In this document: positions 1-8,112 of the stretch, piece by piece
Position numbering within the stretch: the stretch's first letter is position 1
How the letters are laid out: the number at the start of each line of letters is the position of its first letter
DNA from: Tenacibaculum aquimarinum
Lineage (GTDB): Bacteria > Bacteroidota > Bacteroidia > Flavobacteriales > Flavobacteriaceae
Length of the DNA stretch: 64,000 nt
Assembly: GCF_022478115.1 (NCBI RefSeq)
Contig: NZ_JAKGSC010000005.1
Coordinates: forward strand, 1 to 64,000
Direction: 5' to 3'
Made by a program: the position numbers and the translations under genes
The notes under the pieces: generated by a model
Databases searched by the model: none
The model's input: only the letters and a program-made list of their open reading frames with translations
What the model was told of the DNA's origin: nothing

Positions 1-39
1 AATTTCTGTGAACTAATTTGCTGTATTTCTTAGCGGCTG

Positions 40-69
40 CAAATATAAAACTTTATTCTAATCTCGCAA
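40..69 (-). promoter_or_regulatory. Leftward Bacteroidota promoter, probably for stable RNA
   Basis: Read on the minus strand this is TTG, 19 nt, TATATTTG, followed at once by CAGCCGC. The GC-rich stretch just after the -7 element resembles the one at the tRNA-Arg promoter in this window (TATATTTGCAACCGC). Transcription would leave the window to the left. That an rRNA or tRNA operon lies there is inferred. Confidence 0.6.
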
Positions 70-145
70 TAAAAAAAATAAAACTTTTTTAAACTTATTT
101 AGAACCTCAAGAAAACTGAACTTATTTGCCGAAAAAATCGGACTG

Positions 146-177
146 CAAAGATACTACCTTTTTCTCTTGATAACCAA
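146..177 (-). promoter_or_regulatory. Second leftward promoter of the tandem set
   Basis: On the minus strand a TATCTTTG -7 element is followed by CAGTCCG, with TTG 21 nt upstream. It lies about 100 nt upstream of the promoter at 40-69 and points the same way. Tandem promoters are usual for rRNA operons. Confidence 0.5.
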
Positions 178-292
178 ATAAAAAATAAACTTTTTTTTGA
201 AAAATTTAAAACCTTTTTATTTAATCGCTTCTACTATTTACGCCTACTCTAACAACAATCTCAATGAACTAAACTAACTAACCATATTCCCG

Positions 293-310
293 TTAGCGGC
301 TGCAAACATA
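293..310 (-). promoter_or_regulatory. Third leftward promoter-like element
   Basis: On the minus strand TATGTTTG is followed by CAGCCGCTAA. The 14 nt on the plus strand, TTAGCGGCTGCAAA at 293-306, are identical to 30-43. No clear TTG lies at 19-20 nt. The repeat of both the -7 element and the following bases argues for a duplicated stable-RNA promoter. The rest of 1-545 holds no supported gene. Confidence 0.4.
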
Positions 311-545
311 CAACACATTTTCTATTCTAAACTAACTTTTTTAATCTTTTTTTAATCTTTTTTTTACATACACTGATTAAGAGTGTTTTATATTTAAAGT
401 TTTTTCATTTTTATATTAAAACTAAATCTACTCTAACATATAATGACATAGTTTTCTAAATGGTTAGATGGAAACCTTGACTTTCCCCTTAACAAAACAA
501 ACAACTACACTTTTATATTATGTACTACATCTTATTAATAAGTAC

Positions 546-622
546 GCGTTAGGGATTGAAGCGGTATCCTTTTTGCTTTTCGCAAAAAGATATAGCAAAA
601 AGCCCGACCCAAAGGGTAACGC
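546..622 (+). repeat. Structured intergenic repeat, copy 1
   Basis: The outer arms GCGTTA (546-551) and TAACGC (617-622) pair. Inside are a long hairpin CTTTTTGC/GCAAAAAG (569-589) and a small hairpin ACCC-AAA-GGGT (607-617). A second copy at 6253-6339 keeps the GCGTTAGGGATTG and GCCCGACC blocks, and its arms change in a compensatory way. A 82-codon open frame runs through it but is not believed. It could be a flavobacterial ncRNA motif or a REP-like mobile palindrome. Function is unknown. Confidence 0.6.
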
Positions 623-661
623 ACAAACAAAAAATTACTCCTATATATGTATACATATATA

Positions 662-692
662 TTGTACAGGTTTTAGTTTTACAATATCTTTG
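662..692 (+). promoter_or_regulatory. thrS promoter
   Basis: TTG (662-664), 20 nt, TATCTTTG (685-692) fits the Bacteroidota sigma-A consensus. Transcription would start about 40 nt before the thrS ATG and probably serves thrS-infC-rpmI-rplT. Confidence 0.75.
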
Positions 693-734
693 CCTTTCAA
701 CTATTTCCGCTTGTAGGGAAATGAAACATATATA

Positions 735-2678
735 ATGATACATATTACTTTACCTGACGGAAACGTCAAAGAATTTGAAAGCAATAGCACACCAATGGAT
801 GTTGCTAAAAGTATTAGTGAAGGATTTGCAAGAAACGTTATTTCGGCAAATTTTAACGGAACTACTATTGAAACTACTACTCCACTTACCACAGATGGTT
901 CTTTAATTCTATATACCTTTAATGATGAAGGTGGAAAAAAAGCTTTTTGGCACTCGTCTGCACATGTTTTGGCAGAAACTATTTTAAGTTTTCATCCAAA
1001 TGCGAAGTTAACTATTGGGCCTGCTATTGATAATGGTTTCTATTATGATTTAGATTTAGGCGATGAAACACTTTCTGAAAAAGATTTTCCTGCATTGGAG
1101 AAGAAATTTTTAGAGATTGCTCGTGGGAAACATGAGTTTTCTATGCGATCGGTTTCTAAAGCGGATGCTTTGTCTTTATATGAGGAAGAGAACAATGAAT
1201 ATAAGGTTGAGTTGATTGAAAACTTAACGGATGGTGATATTACTTTTTGTGATCATAGTAACTTTACTGACTTATGTCGTGGTGGACACATTCCTAACAC
1301 AGGAATTATAAAAGCTATTAAGATAATGAACGTTGCTGGTGCTTATTGGCGTGGTGATGAAAAGAATAATCAGCTTACACGTGTTTATGGAATTAGTTTT
1401 CCGAAGCAAAAGATGCTTACTGAATATTTAGAAATTTTAGAAGAAGCTAAAAAACGTGACCACAGAAAACTTGGTAAAGAGTTAGAACTTTTTACATTCT
1501 CTCAAAAAGTTGGTGCTGGTTTACCTTTATGGTTACCAAAAGGTGCTGCTTTAAGAGGTAGATTGGAAGACTTTTTAAAGAAAGCACAAAAGAAGGCTGG
1601 TTACGAAATGGTAATGACTCCTCATATTGGACAAAAAGAACTATATGTTACTTCTGGTCATTATGAAAAATACGGTGAAGATAGTTTCCAGGCAATTAAA
1701 ACTCCAAAAATGGATGAAGAGTTTTTATTAAAGCCAATGAACTGTCCACATCATTGTGAGGTTTATAATTTTAAACCTTATTCATATAAGGATTTACCTA
1801 AACGTTTTGCAGAATTTGGAACGGTTTATAGATATGAACAAAGTGGAGAGCTACACGGTTTAACTCGTGTTAGAGGTTTTACACAAGATGATGCTCATAT
1901 ATTTTGTACACCTGAACAATTAGATCAGGAATTTAAAGAAGTTATAGATCTAGTATTATATGTCTTTGGTTCTTTAGGTTTTGAAAACTTTACAGCACAA
2001 GTTTCTGTAAGAGATCCTAAAAACCCCGACAAATACATCGGTGATGTAGCAACTTGGGATATTGCTGAAAATGCAATTATAAGTGCAGCAACAGATAAAG
2101 GGTTAGATTTTGTTATTGAAGAAGGCGAAGCGGCTTTTTACGGTCCTAAGTTAGACTTTATGGTAAAGGACGCTTTAGGCAGAAGTTGGCAATTAGGAAC
2201 GATACAAGTTGATTATAATTTACCAAAACGTTTCGATTTAACGTATAAAGGATCAGATAATCAATCTCACAGACCTGTAATGATTCATAGAGCTCCATTT
2301 GGTTCTATGGAACGCTTTATTGCCGTATTACTTGAGCATACAGGAGGAAATTTCCCTCTTTGGTTAACACCAGATCAAGTTATTATACTGCCAATCAGTG
2401 AGAAATATGAAAAATATACAGAAAAAGTTTTAAATCTGCTTGAAAATTCCGAAATTCGCGCCCTCGTAGACTCACGTAATGAGAAAACGGGACGTAAGAT
2501 TAGAGATGCCGAAGTAAGCAAGATACCATTTATGGTTATTGTTGGTGAAAAGGAAGAGCAAGATGGCACGGTATCTGTAAGAAAACATGGAGAAGGTGAT
2601 TTAGGTACCTTTACTATTGAAGAATTCATTTCTCTAATACAGAATGAAGTTAGTAAAACCCTAGTTCCTTTTAAATAA
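735..2678 (+). CDS. thrS: Threonine--tRNA ligase
   Basis: This enzyme charges tRNA(Thr) with threonine in the cytosol. The 647 residues are the normal bacterial length. They show an N-terminal TGS domain (about 1-62, beginning [10 protein letters not shown]), the SAD/editing domain with the zinc-type motif HSSAHVLAE near 75, a class II catalytic core (motif 2 [20 protein letters not shown], zinc-binding MNCPHHC, motif 3 with [11 protein letters not shown]), and a C-terminal anticodon-binding domain. The ATG at 735 lies about 40 nt below a strong promoter. It is the first gene of the conserved thrS-infC-rpmI-rplT cluster, 31 nt before infC. No Thr leader peptide or T-box lies between promoter and start. 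Confidence 0.98.
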   Translation: MIHITLPDGNVKEFESNSTPMDVAKSISEGFARNVISANFNGTTIETTTPLTTDGSLILYTFNDEGGKKAFWHSSAHVLAETILSFHPNAKLTIGPAIDNGFYYDLDLGDETLSEKDFPALEKKFLEIARGKHEFSMRSVSKADALSLYEEENNEYKVELIENLTDGDITFCDHSNFTDLCRGGHIPNTGIIKAIKIMNVAGAYWRGDEKNNQLTRVYGISFPKQKMLTEYLEILEEAKKRDHRKLGKELELFTFSQKVGAGLPLWLPKGAALRGRLEDFLKKAQKKAGYEMVMTPHIGQKELYVTSGHYEKYGEDSFQAIKTPKMDEEFLLKPMNCPHHCEVYNFKPYSYKDLPKRFAEFGTVYRYEQSGELHGLTRVRGFTQDDAHIFCTPEQLDQEFKEVIDLVLYVFGSLGFENFTAQVSVRDPKNPDKYIGDVATWDIAENAIISAATDKGLDFVIEEGEAAFYGPKLDFMVKDALGRSWQLGTIQVDYNLPKRFDLTYKGSDNQSHRPVMIHRAPFGSMERFIAVLLEHTGGNFPLWLTPDQVIILPISEKYEKYTEKVLNLLENSEIRALVDSRNEKTGRKIRDAEVSKIPFMVIVGEKEEQDGTVSVRKHGEGDLGTFTIEEFISLIQNEVSKTLVPFK

Positions 2679-2709
2679 AAATAGAAATTAACTTTTAAAT
2701 ATATTAGTC

Positions 2710-3270
2710 ATAGCAATTAGAAGAAAAAGGTCAAGAAGACCATTACGAGTAATTAAAGAAGATCAACATAGAATCAATGGAAAGATTCGTGACGTAGAAG
2801 AAGTGCGTTTAGTTGGTGAAAATATTGAAATTGGTGTATACCCAATTTCTAAAGCTAGAGAACTAGCTAGAGAGCAAGAATTAGATTTAGTTGAAATTTC
2901 ACCTAAAGCTGTACCACCTGTTTGTAAAGTAATAGATTACAAAAAGTTTATGTACGAGCAAAAGAAGCGTGAAAAAGTCTTAAAATCTAAAGCTACAAAA
3001 GTTACCGTAAAGGAAATTAGATTTGGACCACAAACTGATGAGCATGATTATGAATTTAAAAAGAAGCATGCCATTAAGTTTTTACAAGATGGTGCTAAAT
3101 TAAAAGCATTTGTATTCTTTAAAGGACGTTCAATAATCTTTAAGGAACAAGGTCATATTTTACTATTAAAGCTGGCGCAAGAGTTAGAGGATTATGGTAA
3201 GGTAGAACAGATGCCAAAATTAGAAGGTAAACGTATGATTATGTTTATTTCTCCTAAGAAAACGAAATAA
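2710..3270 (+). CDS. infC: Translation initiation factor IF-3 with a non-AUG start
   Basis: IF-3 binds the 30S subunit, prevents subunit joining and proofreads the start codon and initiator tRNA. The conserved protein starts with the family's N-terminus (M)[13 protein letters not shown], which is encoded from an ATA codon at 2710. No in-frame ATG lies upstream before the stop at 2689. Starting at ATA gives 186 residues, whereas the first conventional codon (GTG at 2803) would remove the first 31. The C-terminal domain contains [20 protein letters not shown]-3 rejects non-AUG starts, so a rare start codon allows autoregulation, as known for infC (AUU) in E. coli. The exact start is inferred from homology and frame. 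Confidence 0.9.
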   Translation: MAIRRKRSRRPLRVIKEDQHRINGKIRDVEEVRLVGENIEIGVYPISKARELAREQELDLVEISPKAVPPVCKVIDYKKFMYEQKKREKVLKSKATKVTVKEIRFGPQTDEHDYEFKKKHAIKFLQDGAKLKAFVFFKGRSIIFKEQGHILLLKLAQELEDYGKVEQMPKLEGKRMIMFISPKKTK

Positions 3271-3347
3271 GAGAGTTGAAAATTAAAGGTTAAAACCTTT
3301 TACTTTACAACTAAAGATAATAAGCAAGATAAAAACGAGAGACAGAG

Positions 3348-3545
3348 ATGCCTAAAATGAAAACCAAATCTAGTGCCAAAAAACGATTTAAAGTTACAGG
3401 TACTGGTAAAATCAAAAGAAAGCACGCGTTTAAAAGTCACATCTTAACAAAGAAGTCTAAGAAACGTAAGCTAGCCTTGACTCACTCAACATTAGTTCAC
3501 AAAGCTGATGAAGGAAATATCAAGCAACAGTTAAACTTAAGATAA
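3348..3545 (+). CDS. rpmI: 50S ribosomal protein L35
   Basis: This small basic protein of the large ribosomal subunit has 65 residues, the usual length. It begins [20 protein letters not shown], the L35 signature, and is very rich in lysine. It lies 77 nt after infC and 88 nt before rplT, which is the standard order. Both flanking gaps are AT-rich with no clear terminator, so cotranscription is likely. No annotation alternative is plausible. Confidence 0.97.
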   Translation: MPKMKTKSSAKKRFKVTGTGKIKRKHAFKSHILTKKSKKRKLALTHSTLVHKADEGNIKQQLNLR

Positions 3546-3633
3546 GTTTAATAAGGGAATTTAATTATTAACCATGTATTAGGCTCAAAGAATTCAAATT
3601 TTAGAATCGCCTACTACAAAACACATTGAAATT

Positions 3634-3978
3634 ATGCCAAGATCAGTAAATTCAGTAGCCTCAAGAAAAAGAAGAAAAAAAATCTTGAAGGCAGCAAAAG
3701 GTTACTTTGGAAGACGTAAAAACGTTTACACAGTAGCAAAAAATGCGGTTGAAAAGGCTATGCTATATGCATACCGTGACCGTAAAAACAATAAGAGAAA
3801 CTTCCGTTCTTTATGGATCGTGCGTATTAACGCAGGAGCTAGACAGTATGGAATGTCTTACTCACAGTTTATGGGAAAAGTAAAAGCTAATAATATCGAA
3901 TTAAACCGTAAGGTTTTAGCTGATTTAGCTATGAACAATCCAGAAGCTTTTAAGGCAATTGTAGAAAAAGTAAAATAA
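3634..3978 (+). CDS. rplT: 50S ribosomal protein L20
   Basis: L20 binds 23S rRNA early in large-subunit assembly. The 114 residues are full length, with the basic N-terminal arm ([20 protein letters not shown]) and the conserved core [19 protein letters not shown]. In many bacteria L20 represses its own operon by binding mRNA upstream of rpmI. I could not identify such a fold in 3271-3347 by eye. A strong terminator follows at 4004-4032 and closes the operon. Confidence 0.98.
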   Translation: MPRSVNSVASRKRRKKILKAAKGYFGRRKNVYTVAKNAVEKAMLYAYRDRKNNKRNFRSLWIVRINAGARQYGMSYSQFMGKVKANNIELNRKVLADLAMNNPEAFKAIVEKVK

Positions 3979-4003
3979 GTTTTAATAACCTTGCTTATAA
4001 TAA

Positions 4004-4032
4004 AAACCCAAACTTTACGTTTGGGTTTTTTT
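4004..4032 (+). terminator. Rho-independent terminator of the thrS-rplT operon
   Basis: Perfect 10-bp stem AAACCCAAAC / GTTTGGGTTT around a TTTAC loop, followed by a run of T. Confidence 0.9.
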
Positions 4033-4072
4033 ACACTTATTATATTATAACACCAACTGTACAAACTTTCAG

Positions 4073-4663
4073 ATGAAAACTATACAATTAACTATCTTAA
4101 GCGCTTTATTAACGTTAAATATATTTGCGCAACAACCTAACCAAGTTCAAGAATTTCCAAAAACTATTGAAGGACAATTTCAGAAACTTTACAAGCAATC
4201 TAACAATTACCAAGTTTATAAGGTAATGCGAAAAGATAATTTTTTAAAATTACAGAAAAACGTCTTAGATAGTATTTCTGCTATTGAAAAAGAAGCTTCA
4301 AACAAACAACAAACAATTAATTCTCAACAAAAAACTATAGCTACTTTAGAAAGTACAATTTCTAAAACAAATAAAGAACTTACAACTTCTTTAAGTAAAG
4401 AAGATAATATTTCTTTGTTTGGGTTACAGCTAAGCAAGATTACTTATAATACTATTTTATGGGGAATTATAGCTGGGCTTTTAGCTGGACTATTATTTTT
4501 TATATTTAGATACAACAACAGTAATTCACTTACAAACGAAGCGAGAAAATCTTTATCTGATGTAGAAGAAGAGTTAGAAAAATATCGTAAAAAAAGTATA
4601 GAAAAAGAACAGAAACTACGTAGACAATTACAAGATGAAATTAATAAACAGCGTGGTGTTTAA
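4073..4663 (+). CDS. Exported membrane-anchored coiled-coil protein, unknown function
   Basis: I do not recognise a characterised family. The 196-residue protein has a clear signal peptide (MKTIQLTILSALLTLNIFAQ), then a periplasmic part with a heptad-like helix (about 60-110, KEASNKQQTINSQQKTIATL). A single strong transmembrane helix follows near 122-145 (ILWGIIAGLLAGLLFFIFR), then a charged cytoplasmic coiled coil (SDVEEELEKYRKK) to the end. This topology suggests a scaffold or sensor-like inner-membrane protein. Relatives in flavobacteria may carry an unsupported tRNA-methyltransferase label, but no methyltransferase motif is present here. It stands alone between two terminators. Confidence 0.75.
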   Translation: MKTIQLTILSALLTLNIFAQQPNQVQEFPKTIEGQFQKLYKQSNNYQVYKVMRKDNFLKLQKNVLDSISAIEKEASNKQQTINSQQKTIATLESTISKTNKELTTSLSKEDNISLFGLQLSKITYNTILWGIIAGLLAGLLFFIFRYNNSNSLTNEARKSLSDVEEELEKYRKKSIEKEQKLRRQLQDEINKQRGV

Positions 4664-4700
4664 TTAAAAATTAAAGATTTTTAGAAACAAGAATCAAGAC

Positions 4701-4737
4701 AAACTCTCAAAAGAATAAACTTTTGAGAGTTTTTTTG
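4701..4737 (+). terminator. Terminator after the coiled-coil protein gene
   Basis: Stem AAACTCTCAAAAG / CTTTTGAGAGTTT with loop AATAAA, followed by seven T. The next promoter's -33 element lies inside the 3' arm. Confidence 0.85.
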
Positions 4738-4752
4738 TTTTTAGTAACTTTG
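4723..4752 (+). promoter_or_regulatory. Promoter for the metallo-hydrolase gene
   Basis: TTG (4723-4725), 19 nt, TAACTTTG (4745-4752). It overlaps the preceding terminator and lies about 90 nt before the ATG at 4849. Confidence 0.55.
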
Positions 4753-4848
4753 GTACACTGTTTGCAAAACACTATATAAACAAATCAAAAAACCCATAAT
4801 GGGTATTTAATAGAAGCATAAATTTATTTAACTATTTAAATGAAATAG

Positions 4849-5607
4849 ATGAAATCACTCTTTACCTTTATTACTTTAATTTTCTTCGGAAATATACAAG
4901 CTCAAAACAACTTTCCTAAAGCTGACATTATTGATACAGGCTATGGAGATTTAACCGTTCAACCAATAAAACACGGAAGTTTAGTTTTAACTTACAACGG
5001 AAAAACTATTTATGTTGATCCAACTGGTGGAAAAAAAGCCTACACAGGAATTGCAAAACCAGATATGATTCTTATTACAGATATTCATGGAGATCACTTT
5101 AACATGGAAACCATACAGGAATTAGATGCAAAAAACGCTGTAATTATTGCTCCTGAAGTTGTTGCAAATAAACTAACTTATACTTACAAACAAAACTCAA
5201 TTGCTTTAAAGAATGAACAAGGTGTTCATAGAATGGGTTTGTTTATTTCTGCAGTACCAATGTATAATTTACCAGAAACGGAAGATAGCAGACATACAAA
5301 AGGTAGAGGAAATGGATACACCATAAGCATTGAAGATTTTAATATTTATATTTCTGGAGATACTTCGGCTATTCAAGAAATGAAGATGTTATATGGTATT
5401 GATTTAGCATTTGTATGCATGAACTTACCTTATACAATGGATATTAACGAAGCGTCGGAAGGTGTTTTAGCTTTTCAACCGAAGATAATGTATCCTTATC
5501 ATTACAGAGGAAAAGGAATGATTAGCGATACTAAAAAGTTTAAAGAACTTGTTGATGCTGAAAATTTAGAGATAGAAGTTCGCTTACGAGATTGGTATAT
5601 GAAGTAA
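4849..5607 (+). CDS. Exported MBL-fold metallo-hydrolase (UlaG-like)
   Basis: This is a metallo-beta-lactamase-fold hydrolase of 252 residues with a signal peptide (MKSLFTFITLIFFGNIQAQ), so it is probably periplasmic. The domain starts with HGSLVLTYNGKTIYVDP and carries the metal motif DIHGDHFN (HxxDH form). Further motifs are ISGDTS near 168 and YPYHYRG near 216, which supply later metal ligands. This arrangement is typical of the UlaG/YtnP-like lactonase or L-ascorbate-6-P lactonase-like group, but the substrate cannot be read from the sequence. It has its own promoter and terminator and no functional neighbour. Confidence 0.88.
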   Translation: MKSLFTFITLIFFGNIQAQNNFPKADIIDTGYGDLTVQPIKHGSLVLTYNGKTIYVDPTGGKKAYTGIAKPDMILITDIHGDHFNMETIQELDAKNAVIIAPEVVANKLTYTYKQNSIALKNEQGVHRMGLFISAVPMYNLPETEDSRHTKGRGNGYTISIEDFNIYISGDTSAIQEMKMLYGIDLAFVCMNLPYTMDINEASEGVLAFQPKIMYPYHYRGKGMISDTKKFKELVDAENLEIEVRLRDWYMK

Positions 5608-5612
5608 TCAGT

Positions 5613-5654
5613 ATTCAGTATTCAATATTCAATATTCAATATTCAATATTCAAA
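5613..5654. repeat. Six tandem 7-nt units (ATTCAAT)
   Basis: Six contiguous heptamers, four exactly ATTCAAT and the first and last with one change. They start 5 nt after the stop codon of the metallo-hydrolase. The unit number may vary by slippage. Confidence 0.9.
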
Positions 5655-5660
5655 ACAAAT

Positions 5661-5694
5661 AAATCCTAAGTTTAAAATCTTAGGATTTACTTTT
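5661..5694 (+). terminator. Terminator after the metallo-hydrolase gene
   Basis: Stem AAATCCTAAG / CTTAGGATTT with an 8-nt loop, followed by a T-rich tail. Confidence 0.85.
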
Positions 5695-5708
5695 TTATGT
5701 TAAATTAT

Positions 5709-5762
5709 GTCCGAGAACGTCCAACTTTGTCCGAAAACGTCCACAATTGGACGTTTTCGGAC
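5709..5762. repeat. Direct plus inverted GTCCGAAAACGTCC repeat
   Basis: GTCCGAGAACGTCC at 5709-5722 is followed by GTCCGAAAACGTCCA (5729-5743), which forms a perfect 15-bp hairpin with TGGACGTTTTCGGAC (5748-5762) around the loop CAAT. No T-run follows, so it does not look like a terminator. It may be an operator-like or REP-like element upstream of the lipoprotein gene at 5820. Confidence 0.8.
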
Positions 5763-5819
5763 ACTTCGTATTTAATGTTTCATAGTTTTAAATAACAATA
5801 ACTTTAAAACTATTTTATT

Positions 5820-6203
5820 ATGAAAGCTATAAATTATTTAAAACTTGTTTCAGTTCTTTTATCTTATTGTATTCTTTTTCAAAGCTGTTATAGTTACAAA
5901 ACGATAAAAGGTGATGAAAAAGATATTGAATTATTGAAAAAATACAAGATTGATTTAAAAAACTCAAAAAGGATAAAGGGAAAGATTGTTGGCTTTTATA
6001 ATGATACAATTCAACTTTTATCAAAAGGGAAAACTTTAAAAATTTCAGAAAAAGACGTTAAAGAAATCAAGAAAAGAAAATTTTCTATACTAAAAACTAG
6101 TTTAACAACTTTAACTGTAGCTGCAGTTAGTGCTCTAGCAATATTCGGCATAAGTTTTAACATATTTAAAAAGGACTTCAACCCTTTTAAAAATATTATT
6201 TAA
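5820..6203 (+). CDS. Small lipoprotein, unknown function
   Basis: The 127-residue protein has a lipoprotein signal (hydrophobic LLSYCILFQSC, with lipid-bearing Cys about residue 23). A lysine-rich periplasmic part follows, containing RIKGKIVGFYNDTIQLLSKG, which resembles a small beta-sheet (Sm- or OB-like) segment. A hydrophobic stretch near 98-117 (LTTLTVAAVSALAIFGISF) lies close to the C-terminus. I recognise no characterised family. It follows the GTCCG repeat block and precedes structured repeat copy 2, so it stands alone. Low-GC base composition matches its neighbours. Confidence 0.7.
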   Translation: MKAINYLKLVSVLLSYCILFQSCYSYKTIKGDEKDIELLKKYKIDLKNSKRIKGKIVGFYNDTIQLLSKGKTLKISEKDVKEIKKRKFSILKTSLTTLTVAAVSALAIFGISFNIFKKDFNPFKNII

Positions 6204-6252
6204 ATAAAAACTCTATATGTTTTATGTTAATGAAAATAGTTAGCAAATAAGC

Positions 6253-6339
6253 GCGTTAGGGATTGCAGCAATTGTTTGAGCTCTTTTTTGAGGAACGAAA
6301 AAAAAGCGAGTGCGAAAAGCCCGACCTGAAAGGTAATGC
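6253..6339 (+). repeat. Structured intergenic repeat, copy 2
   Basis: This matches 546-622: GCGTTAGGGATTG at the start and GCCCGACC near the end. The outer arms are GCGTTA / TAATGC (one G-T pair instead of G-C). The small hairpin is ACCT-GAA-AGGT where copy 1 has ACCC-AAA-GGGT, a compensated change. The central hairpin differs in sequence but is again rich in T then A. Base-pair conservation suggests a folded RNA or single-stranded DNA element. Confidence 0.6.
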
Positions 6340-6387
6340 CCAAATTCTAATCTTTTTTACCCTAAAAAGTATTCAGTTTTTAAAACT

Positions 6388-6420
6388 AAAAAAGCCCAAA
6401 TTTTTCAACTTGGGATTTTT
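6388..6420 (-). terminator. Weak terminator for prfA
   Basis: Stem CCCAA / TTGGG flanked by A- and T-runs, lying just beyond the prfA stop codon on the minus strand. Confidence 0.5.
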
Positions 6421-6469
6421 ATACTTATAAATTAAGAAATTACTTCGTTTCCTTTCAATGAAGCAAATG

Positions 6470-7546
6470 TTAAATACTTTCTCCTAATTCTTTTAATTTA
6501 GAGGTGTTTTCTGCCATCATTAATTCGTCTAAAATCTTCTGAATATCACCATTCATAATATTAGGTAAGTCATATAAAGACAATCCAATTCTGTGGTCTG
6601 TTACTCTTCCTTGTGCGTAATTATAAGTTCTAATTTTTGCACTTCTATCTCCAGAAGAAACCATAGAACCACGTTTTAACGCGTCTTCTGCTTGTTTTTT
6701 AGCCAATTCCATATCGTACAAACGAGAACGTAATACTTTAAAGGCTTTCTCTTTATTTTTATGCTGACTTTTTTGATCTTGACATTGTGCAACCAAACCA
6801 GTTGGAATGTGCGTTAAACGAACCGCCGAATAGGTTGTGTTTACAGATTGACCTCCTGGACCAGACGAACAGAAAAAATCTATACGTACCTCTTTTGGAT
6901 TTATCTCTACATCAAATTCTTCTGCTTCTGGAAAAACCATACAAGTTGCTGCAGAAGTATGTACACGCCCTTGTGTTTCCGTCTGAGGAACTCGTTGTAC
7001 ACGATGCACTCCAGCTTCAAACTTTAAAATTCCGTACACATCATCTCCGGTTACTTCAAACTGAATTTCTTTAAATCCGCCGTTGGTTCCTTCAGAATAA
7101 TCTACCGTAGAAACTTTCCAACCTCTACCTTCACAATATTTTGTGTACATTCTAAATAAATCTCCGGCAAAAATACTTGCTTCGTCTCCACCTGTTCCTG
7201 CACGCAATTCTACAACTGCATTTTTATTGTCTTCTGGATCTTTAGGAATTAATAAAAACTTAATCTCTTCTTCCAATTCTGGAATACGAGTATTTGCTTC
7301 ATCAATTTCCATTTTGGCCATTTCTACCATTTCTGCATCGCTTCCGTCTGCAATAATTTCTTTGGCTTCTTCTATATTTTGCTGTAATTTTTGGTATTCA
7401 TCACCTCTTTTTACAACATCTCCTAAATCTTTATACTCTTTACTTAATTGAGCATAACGTTTCTGATCCATAATAATTTCTGGTTGGATTATTAAATCTG
7501 AAACCTCATCGAAACGTTGCTTTACAATTCTTATTTTATCTAACAT
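6470..7546 (-). CDS. prfA: Peptide chain release factor 1
   Basis: RF1 recognises UAA and UAG in the ribosomal A site and triggers peptide release. The 358 residues are the usual length. They show the N-terminal helical domain, the catalytic loop SGPGGQSVN (the GGQ motif, about residue 230), and the RF1-type ending region [15 protein letters not shown]. Stop-codon recognition sits in the [13 protein letters not shown] region. The gene runs opposite to its neighbours, with a weak terminator beyond its end. The ATG at 7546 gives the canonical N-terminus [15 protein letters not shown]. Confidence 0.97.
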   Translation of the reverse strand: MLDKIRIVKQRFDEVSDLIIQPEIIMDQKRYAQLSKEYKDLGDVVKRGDEYQKLQQNIEEAKEIIADGSDAEMVEMAKMEIDEANTRIPELEEEIKFLLIPKDPEDNKNAVVELRAGTGGDEASIFAGDLFRMYTKYCEGRGWKVSTVDYSEGTNGGFKEIQFEVTGDDVYGILKFEAGVHRVQRVPQTETQGRVHTSAATCMVFPEAEEFDVEINPKEVRIDFFCSSGPGGQSVNTTYSAVRLTHIPTGLVAQCQDQKSQHKNKEKAFKVLRSRLYDMELAKKQAEDALKRGSMVSSGDRSAKIRTYNYAQGRVTDHRIGLSLYDLPNIMNGDIQKILDELMMAENTSKLKELGESI

Positions 7547-7628
7547 TGGGTGTCTTTTCTAAAATGCGAATTTACGTTTTTTTATCGAATTTAAATTTGA
7601 TTATATTTGATAAATCAAATTGCTGACT

Positions 7629-8060
7629 ATGCGTATTTTAACTTTTTTTGCACTTATTTTACTTTTGAATTCTTGCCAGACAACAACTAAACAAAACTAT
7701 CCTGATTTTCTTTTAGGAAATTGGCAACGTGTTAACGAAAAACCAGAAAAACAAACTTTTGATTTTTGGAATGAAGACTTTACTGGAATTGGTTTTACCT
7801 TAAAAGACAAAGACACTATTTTTAAAGAAATTATGAGTATTGTTTCTCTAAAAGATACATTGTGTTTAAAAGTTGAAGGTGTAAATGAAAAACCTACTTT
7901 GTTTAAATTTACTGAACAAACTGAAGATTCTTTTGTTGCTGAAAATAAGTTAAATGAATTCCCAAAGAAAATACATTATTTTAAAGATGGAAAACGTCTA
8001 AAATGTAAAATTTCTAACGAAGAATTTGAAATAGATTTTGTTTTTGAGGAAATGAAATAA
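7629..8060 (+). CDS. Small lipoprotein, unknown function
   Basis: This 143-residue protein begins MRILTFFALILLLNSCQTT, a lipoprotein signal with Cys at residue 16. The mature part is a short beta-rich domain with FLLGNWQRVNEKPEKQTFDFW, similar in shape to lipocalin-like lipoproteins, but I cannot assign a family. The ATG at 7629 is preferred over an in-frame TTG at 7620, since it puts the charged residue directly before the hydrophobic core. A TATATTTG -7 element at 7602-7609 lies just upstream. It is divergent from prfA. Confidence 0.75.
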   Translation: MRILTFFALILLLNSCQTTTKQNYPDFLLGNWQRVNEKPEKQTFDFWNEDFTGIGFTLKDKDTIFKEIMSIVSLKDTLCLKVEGVNEKPTLFKFTEQTEDSFVAENKLNEFPKKIHYFKDGKRLKCKISNEEFEIDFVFEEMK

Positions 8061-8112
8061 GTTTTATATCTTTATAAAAACCACAAAAACTATCTTTTGT
8101 ATTTCCAATATT

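Noticed and set aside
468..716. 82-codon open frame with several Thr codons upstream of thrS, as a possible Thr leader or gene
   Set aside because: It runs through the structured repeat and across the thrS promoter at 662-692, so it cannot be the thrS leader. No promoter precedes it.
5613..5654. CRISPR array or short tandem regulator
   Set aside because: Units are contiguous 7-mers without spacers, so it is a simple tandem repeat. No CRISPR array or cas gene is seen anywhere in the window.
6787..7451. Open frames on the plus strand opposite prfA
   Set aside because: They mirror the prfA codon pattern, have no motifs, and prfA is certain on the minus strand.
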